Origin: Fidelibacterota bacterium UBA7303
Lineage (GTDB): Bacteria; Fidelibacterota; Marinisomatia; Marinisomatales; UBA1611
Length of the DNA: 10,817 bases
Reading direction: 5' to 3'
Assembly (NCBI GenBank): GCA_002471805.1
Contig: DKQR01000093.1
Coordinates: 1 to 10,817 of the forward strand
The notes below the pieces were generated by a model. The model was not told where the DNA came from and did not search any database. It saw only the letters and a program-made list of their open reading frames with translations. Made by a program: the position numbers and the translations under genes. Each line of letters begins with the position of its first letter. Within the stretch, counting starts at the first letter, position 1. Positions 6,489 through 10,817 of this stretch are shown piece by piece.

Positions 6489-7250
6489 ATGGCTGATTTA
6501 TGTATCAACAACATCCGGATGCAGTTTTCCGGAGTGGTTGCCCTTGATGATGTATCTCTTTCTGTAAAAGAAAGTGAAATATTTTCGCTGATTGGATCGA
6601 ACGGATCAGGAAAATCTACTTTATTTAATTGTATTAATGGCTTTAATCGTCCCCAAAAAGGAAGCATCCTTTTTGGGAATGATGATCTCTTAAAAAAAAA
6701 GCCGCATGAAATAATCCGGTGCGGGATTTCACGGACGTTCCAGAATGTGCAGAATATTCCTTTTATGACCGTTTTAGATAATATTTTACTCGGAGCACAC
6801 CATCGTATTGACCCAGAATCAACCGTGAAAAGATGGCTGTCGCAAAAACAGCGAGCAGCGGAAGAAGTCATGGGACTGGAGATTCTGGATTTTTTGGGGA
6901 TTGTCAATTACGAACAAAAATATATGGCAGGCCAGCCATACGGGATCCAGAAATTGACTGAAATTGCCCGGGCACTTGTGGGAAAACCCAAACTGATTCT
7001 TATGGATGAACCGGCTGCAGGAATGAATGATCAGGAAACATATGAGATTGCGAAAATTATTTCTGAAATCCGAGATGAATTGGGAATCACAGTTCTGGTT
7101 GTGGAACATGACATGAGCCTGGTGATGAGTATCTCCGATCGGGTTTGTGTTTTGGATTCTGGCGAAGTTCTTGCATTGGGAAAACCAGAGCAGGTGAAAA
7201 CCCATCCGGATGTTATTCGAGCTTTCCTGGGAGATTCTGCTGATGCTTAA
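6489..7250 (+). CDS. livG: ABC importer ATP-binding subunit, LivG family
   Basis: A 253-residue cytoplasmic ATPase that would power the importer together with LivF. Walker A is GSNGSGKST (36-44; family usual GPNGAGKTT), the Q-loop is Gln85 in SRTFQNVQ, Walker B is LILMDEP (169-175) and the switch His is His207 in VLVVEHDMS. The signature loop is unusual: QPYGIQKLTEIARAL (149-163) in place of the usual LSYGQQR-like sequence, so the conserved Ser is Pro150. The GMNDQET segment after Walker B is typical LivG, as is the C-terminal PEQVKTHPDVIRAFLG. The ATG at 6489 gives the family's normal N-terminus even though a terminator hairpin ends 3 bases upstream. It overlaps livF by 8 bases. Expression probably depends on readthrough or on a promoter not visible here. 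Confidence 0.9.
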   Translation: MADLCINNIRMQFSGVVALDDVSLSVKESEIFSLIGSNGSGKSTLFNCINGFNRPQKGSILFGNDDLLKKKPHEIIRCGISRTFQNVQNIPFMTVLDNILLGAHHRIDPESTVKRWLSQKQRAAEEVMGLEILDFLGIVNYEQKYMAGQPYGIQKLTEIARALVGKPKLILMDEPAAGMNDQETYEIAKIISEIRDELGITVLVVEHDMSLVMSISDRVCVLDSGEVLALGKPEQVKTHPDVIRAFLGDSADA

Positions 7251-7983
7251 GTTGGTTGGGGTCGAAACCTTTTATGGAAAAATCAAGGCGCTTCACGGTG
7301 TTTCTCTAGAAGTCAAAGAAGGGCAGCTGGTCACGATTTTAGGTGCTAACGGGGCCGGTAAAACAACAATTCTAAAGACAATCAGTGGATTAGTAGAGCC
7401 GGAACACGGAACGATCCATTTCAATGGGCAACGCATCGATGGAGAAGATTCTGAAAAGATTGTTGCACTGGGTATAGGCCATGTTCCGGAATGGCGGCGG
7501 ATTTTCCCGGAATTAACTGTGGAAGAAAATTTGCTCATGGGTGGATTTCTTATTAAGGAAAAAGAGTTACTTTACGAAAGAATGGAGGAAGCATTCAGAC
7601 ATTTCCCAATTTTAGAAAAACGAAAGAAGCAAATAGCCGGAACTATGAGCGGAGGGGAACAGCAAATGTTGGCGATTTTACGGGCACTGATGATTAGACC
7701 AAAACTTCTTTTGCTGGATGAACCCTCTTTAGGTTTATCTCCCATACTGGTTCGAGATATTTTTACAACCATTAAAGATCTGCATCAATCCGGTGTGACG
7801 ATTCTTTTAGTGGAACAAAATGTGAATCGAGCCCTGTCCATCGCAGATTACGGCTATGTTTTGACCACAGGAAAAATATTGTTAAGCGGAACCTATGAAG
7901 AGTTGTTGAATGAAGAAAAAGTGCGAGAACAGTACCTGGGTGAAGGGAAATATATGAGGCGATCCAAACTCTGGAGCGGTTGA
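7243..7983 (+). CDS. livF: ABC importer ATP-binding subunit, LivF family
   Basis: A 246-residue cytoplasmic ATPase, partner of LivG. I chose ATG 7243 over the in-frame ATG 7210. It is preceded by GGGAG (7229-7233), gives the usual LivF beginning (MLKLVGVETFYGKIKALHGV), and overlaps the livG stop by 8 bases. Walker A is GANGAGKTT (34-42), the signature is MSGGEQQ (135-141), and Walker B is LLLLDEP (155-161). LLVEQN (188-193) carries Gln where other ABC ATPases have the switch His, which is normal for LivF. The loop before FPELTVEENL reads VPEWRR (81-86), with Trp84 where most LivF proteins have Gly, a small oddity. The stop lies six bases before the TTG start of the synthetase, so the genes are almost certainly cotranscribed. 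Confidence 0.92.
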   Translation: MLKLVGVETFYGKIKALHGVSLEVKEGQLVTILGANGAGKTTILKTISGLVEPEHGTIHFNGQRIDGEDSEKIVALGIGHVPEWRRIFPELTVEENLLMGGFLIKEKELLYERMEEAFRHFPILEKRKKQIAGTMSGGEQQMLAILRALMIRPKLLLLDEPSLGLSPILVRDIFTTIKDLHQSGVTILLVEQNVNRALSIADYGYVLTTGKILLSGTYEELLNEEKVREQYLGEGKYMRRSKLWSG

Positions 7984-7989
7984 TAATCA

Positions 7990-9810
7990 TTGGATATTCA
8001 GATTTGCAATACTGTCCCAAAACTCTTCTGGCACCATGTGGAGAACCATGCTGATGAAATTTCAATCTGGCAAAAACAACAAGGGGCGTGGGAATCCGTA
8101 ACCTGGGGAGAATACGGTGATTTTGTAAAAGATATTGCCAATGCTTTATTGGATGCGGGAATTCAAAGGGCCGATAAAGTTTCCATTATCAGCCTGACCC
8201 GGTTTGAATGGGTTGTAGTGGATTTGGCTATCATGTCTATCGGTGCCATAACTGTACCTGTTTACCCATCCAATACGGAAGAGCAAGTTCATTATATTTT
8301 GGATCACAGCCAATCCAAATTCGTTTTTGCCGAAGACCAGGAACAATTAGATAAAATGATGAAAATCAGGAGTGGTTTAAGAGATGTTCAGCAAACTGTG
8401 GTTTTTGATAAATACCAGCTGGAAATAATAGAAAAGGTAATATCCTTGGATACGTTTCGAGAAAAGGGAAGCACCTTTAGGCGTGGAAATCCAGAGATGT
8501 TGAAAAAATCAATTGATGGCGGAAACCCACAGGATACAATCAGTTTTATTTATACATCCGGCACCACAGGACATCCAAAAGCCGGCCTGATTAATAGTGA
8601 AAATGTTCTCGCTGTTGTAAAACATTTACCCGATCTATACGGGATTACCAAAAATGATATGTCTATAGCCTATCTTCCCTTGTCCCATATCGCCGAACGG
8701 GATTTAGGACATTTCATGAAATTATATTCAGGAAATGTGACCGTTTTTGCAGAAAGTCTGGAAGATATGCCGGCGAATTTGATACAATCAGGTCCCACGA
8801 TCATGTTTGGTACCCCTCGAGTTTTTGAAAAATATTATGCCCGGATTTCATCTGGGATCAAGGATGCCACCTGGTTTCAAAAGAAGATTTATGATTGGGC
8901 AGTCAAAGTAGGTAAATCTTATGCGGAATTGACGGATAAAGGGAAAACATCGACTCTGTATTTAAAAGTGAAATATGCTATTGCCCACTTTCTGATTTTT
9001 CAGAAAATTCATGATATCTTTGGTGGAAATATTCGCTTTATGATTTCAGGAGCAGCACCCATTTCTCCAAATATTATCAGATATTTCCACTGGGTAGGAT
9101 TGGATATCTATGAAGTTTACGGCATGACGGAAACGACCGGTGTGATTTCAGCCAACAGAATGGGACGGGTGAAAATAGGATCAGTCGGTCAGATATACCC
9201 GGATACAGAAGTTAAAATTGCGGAAGATGGTGAAATATGTTCGCGAGGACCTCAGAATATCTTGGGATATTATCGGAATGAAGAAGCTTCAAATGAATTA
9301 CTCATTCAGGATGAACAGGGAGCAGTATGGCTCCATACCGGTGATATTGGACATATTGATGATGAGGGATATTTGTTCATTACGGATCGAAAGAAAGATA
9401 TTATTATCACGGCTGGCGGAAAAAACATAGCCCCACAGAATATTGAAAATTTAATGAAGACGAGTTCCTTTATTTCCCAAACCATTGTGTATGGAGATCG
9501 AAAACCGTATTTAGCCATGCTGGTGACTTTGGATGAGGATGAAATTGCCAAATTTGCAAGAGACCGAAAAATTCTATATCAGGATTTAGCAGACTTATCT
9601 AAGAAACAGGAAGTTGTTGATTTATTACATCATGAAATATCCGCTTTGAATAAGGAATTAGCCAGTTACGAGACCATTAAGAAATTCCGGATTCTAGAAG
9701 AAGAATTGGACCAGGATAAGGATGAGATCACACCTACATTAAAAGTAAAGAGGGATGTGGTTTTTGCTCATTACCAGTATTTAATTGATGAAATGTACGC
9801 TGGGAATTAA
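7990..9810 (+). CDS. AMP-forming long-chain-type acyl-CoA synthetase
   Basis: A 606-residue ANL-superfamily ligase: carboxylic acid + ATP + CoA gives acyl-CoA + AMP + PPi. Motifs in order: P-loop YTSGTTGHPKAG (188-199), LPLSHIAER (229-237), ISGAAPISPNI (352-362), YGMTETTG (377-384), LHTGD (448-452), the hinge region DRKKDIIITAGGKNIAPQNIE (466-486, starting Asp466), and a C-terminal TPTLKVKR (581-588) with the probable catalytic Lys585. The order and the N-terminal NTVPKLFWHHVENHADE match FAA1/FadD15-like long-chain synthetases, whose usual length is about 600. The start must be TTG 7990 or close to it, because an in-frame TAA lies at 7984-7986; GGAG (7973-7976) is 13 bases upstream. Its position in the importer operon suggests it activates the imported acid. 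Chain length and substrate cannot be told from sequence. Confidence 0.9.
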   Translation: MDIQICNTVPKLFWHHVENHADEISIWQKQQGAWESVTWGEYGDFVKDIANALLDAGIQRADKVSIISLTRFEWVVVDLAIMSIGAITVPVYPSNTEEQVHYILDHSQSKFVFAEDQEQLDKMMKIRSGLRDVQQTVVFDKYQLEIIEKVISLDTFREKGSTFRRGNPEMLKKSIDGGNPQDTISFIYTSGTTGHPKAGLINSENVLAVVKHLPDLYGITKNDMSIAYLPLSHIAERDLGHFMKLYSGNVTVFAESLEDMPANLIQSGPTIMFGTPRVFEKYYARISSGIKDATWFQKKIYDWAVKVGKSYAELTDKGKTSTLYLKVKYAIAHFLIFQKIHDIFGGNIRFMISGAAPISPNIIRYFHWVGLDIYEVYGMTETTGVISANRMGRVKIGSVGQIYPDTEVKIAEDGEICSRGPQNILGYYRNEEASNELLIQDEQGAVWLHTGDIGHIDDEGYLFITDRKKDIIITAGGKNIAPQNIENLMKTSSFISQTIVYGDRKPYLAMLVTLDEDEIAKFARDRKILYQDLADLSKKQEVVDLLHHEISALNKELASYETIKKFRILEEELDQDKDEITPTLKVKRDVVFAHYQYLIDEMYAGN

Positions 9811-9824
9811 AATCAGATTAAAAA

Positions 9825-10427
9825 ATGTCATTTGAAATTCGACCTTATGAACCAACGGACCATGACACGGTTTATGAAATTTGTTTAAAGACAGGCAATT
9901 CAGGTCAGGATGCGACTGACCAATTCGAAGATCCAAAGCTATTGGGCCATATTTATGCAGGACCTTATATCAATCTTGAACCGGAATCTGCGTTTATATT
10001 AGAAGATGAAATGGGGGCGTGCGGTTACATTATAGGGGCCTTGGATACGCAATCGTTTTTTCATAAGGTAGAATCGAAATGGTTGCCGAATCTTCAAAAT
10101 CAGTATGTAGAACCAGCTGAAGTTTCCAAATTGTGGACGAAGGATGAAGAATTAATCCATTTACTCTATCACCCTGAACTCCCCGAAGATTTGTCTGATT
10201 ATCCCTCGCACTTACATATTGATCTTTTACCCCGGGCACAGGGGCAGGGAATGGGCAAGAAAATGATGGACTATTTTCTGAATTATGTAAAAGAGAGTGG
10301 TTCAAAGGGACTGCATCTTGGGCTAAGTATCCGAAATAAACGTGCATTCCAATTTTATAAAAAATATGGCATGAAAGAATTGAAACAGAATTCTGAAACG
10401 ATTATCATGGTGATTTCATTTGAATAA
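9825..10427 (+). CDS. GNAT-family N-acetyltransferase resembling the O-GlcNAcase C-terminal domain
   Basis: A 200-residue acetyltransferase. The acetyl-CoA pyrophosphate loop is PRAQGQGMGKKMM (136-148, Q/R-x-x-G-x-G type) and the following motif B is LSIRNKRAFQFYKKYGM (167-183). The N-terminal half, with EIRPYEPTDHDTVYEIC (4-20), DPKLLGHIYAGPYINLEP (36-53) and GYIIGALDT (67-75), is the pattern of the bacterial family related to the C-terminal acetyltransferase-like domain of eukaryotic O-GlcNAcase. Those relatives include proteins of unknown acceptor. It starts at ATG 9825, 14 bases after the synthetase stop, behind only a weak purine stretch (AGATTAAAAA). It overlaps the next gene by 8 bases. 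Both contexts point to coexpression with the acyl-CoA synthetase; it could acetylate that enzyme or a small molecule, but nothing in the sequence decides. Confidence 0.82.
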   Translation: MSFEIRPYEPTDHDTVYEICLKTGNSGQDATDQFEDPKLLGHIYAGPYINLEPESAFILEDEMGACGYIIGALDTQSFFHKVESKWLPNLQNQYVEPAEVSKLWTKDEELIHLLYHPELPEDLSDYPSHLHIDLLPRAQGQGMGKKMMDYFLNYVKESGSKGLHLGLSIRNKRAFQFYKKYGMKELKQNSETIIMVISFE

Positions 10428-10817
10428 TTTGATTGAGCATTTAAAAAGCAAATATAAACTTCATCCAATTTTCACTGCTTTTTCTTTAATAATCATTGGT
10501 ATCAATTTATTTGGCCATCGCCCCATTCAAATAATAAATGCTGTAACATTCAATCCCGAAAACAATTTCTCGATTCAAATAAATTGGATTCGTAAACTTT
10601 TAGAACCGATAGTTGGATTCCCGTTATTTATTTTAAGAGCGGGGCAGCCTGTTGAAGAGTATGTTGCTTTATGGATCTGGATATTTATTTCATTCGGAAT
10701 TATTCTATTCATAAAAAATAAACCATTTTTTTTACATAAATGGATAATCTCCATTCCTGCAGTCTTGGGGATGGCATTTTTTATTTTAGTCTGGATGATC
10801 TTTTGGCCACTCCCATC
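10420..10817 (+). CDS. Unrecognised multi-spanning membrane protein, N-terminal part (cut by window end)
   Basis: A frame opening at TTG 10420 runs to the window edge without a stop, giving 132 residues. GGTGA (10409-10413) lies 6 bases before the TTG, and the gene overlaps the GNAT stop by 8 bases, so the start is well placed; a second TTG at 10429 is possible. Hydrophobic stretches are at about 17-31 (IFTAFSLIIIGINLF), 64-72, 81-98 (YVALWIWIFISFGIILFI) and 108-129 (WIISIPAVLGMAFFILVWMI region). These suggest three or four membrane helices with a short soluble segment at 33-60. I see no known motif, and the catalytic or recognition part may lie beyond the window. Its base composition looks more AT-rich than that of the upstream genes. 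Confidence 0.6.
   Translation, partial: MNNLIEHLKSKYKLHPIFTAFSLIIIGINLFGHRPIQIINAVTFNPENNFSIQINWIRKLLEPIVGFPLFILRAGQPVEEYVALWIWIFISFGIILFIKNKPFFLHKWIISIPAVLGMAFFILVWMIFWPLP

Noticed and set aside
6449..6907. 152-codon minus-strand ORF over the start of livG
   Set aside because: It is antisense to a clear ATPase gene and reads through the terminator; its peptide has no recognisable domain.
7210..7242. Upstream ATG 7210 as the livF start
   Set aside because: It would add 11 residues not seen in LivF proteins and enlarge the livG overlap to 41 bases; ATG 7243 has a proper GGGAG site.
3296..7983. Urea importer (UrtABCDE) interpretation of the ABC operon
   Set aside because: No urease or urea-amidolyase genes are present, gene order differs (urt starts with the binding protein), and an acyl-CoA synthetase follows instead.
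1..10817. Defence system, CRISPR array, insertion sequence or prophage
   Set aside because: No regularly spaced repeats, transposase or integrase motifs, nuclease motifs or phage genes were found on either strand.

Overview
This window looks like about 10.8 kb of a bacterial chromosome with moderate-to-low GC (I estimate mid-40s %, not computed). All recognised genes are on the + strand. It carries no rRNA, tRNA, CRISPR array, insertion sequence or phage gene. A lipoprotein-type solute-binding protein and an AmpG-like transporter suggest a diderm (Gram-negative type) cell. Frequent TTG starts and patchy Shine-Dalgarno sites would fit an uncultured lineage such as the FCB group, for example Candidatus Marinimicrobia. 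That placement is an impression from gene style, not something the sequence proves.

Layout. (1) 1-402: C-terminal part of a TIGR02466-like 2OG-Fe(II) oxygenase, cut by the window edge. (2) 412-1734: AmpG/PAT-type major facilitator permease. (3) 1735-1899: an intergenic segment with three nested inverted repeats that can fold as an enclosed three-helix junction. (4) 1900-2058: a 52-residue membrane-anchored Cys-rich peptide not matched to any family I know. (5) about 2100-3080: an exported DUF1028 (Ntn-hydrolase-like) protein with C-terminal TPR repeats and no ATG/GTG/TTG in its upstream open frame. (6) 3081-3295: leader region with a possible -10 box and a 44-codon leader ORF whose stop overlaps the next start. 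(7) 3296-7983: a complete branched-chain/hydrophobic amino acid (HAAT, Liv-type) ABC importer in the order permease, permease, lipoprotein, terminator, ATPase, ATPase. (8) 7990-9810: a long-chain-type acyl-CoA synthetase. (9) 9825-10427: a GNAT acetyltransferase resembling the C-terminal domain of O-GlcNAcase. (10) 10420-10817: the start of an unrecognised multi-spanning membrane protein, cut by the window end.

How the parts may work together. Genes from 3296 onward are packed with 1-11 base overlaps or very short gaps, apart from a strong intrinsic terminator at 6454-6485 just before the first ATPase. That terminator would let the binding protein be made in excess over the ATPases and downstream enzymes. 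The acyl-CoA synthetase directly after the importer suggests that the imported substrate is a carboxylic acid (aromatic, fatty or dicarboxylic) trapped as its CoA thioester, rather than leucine itself. The GNAT enzyme could be a regulator of the synthetase or a small-molecule acetylase. I found no defence system or mobile element. The least explained parts are the structured intergenic element, the Cys-rich peptide, the start of the DUF1028 gene and the terminator overlapping the livG leader.
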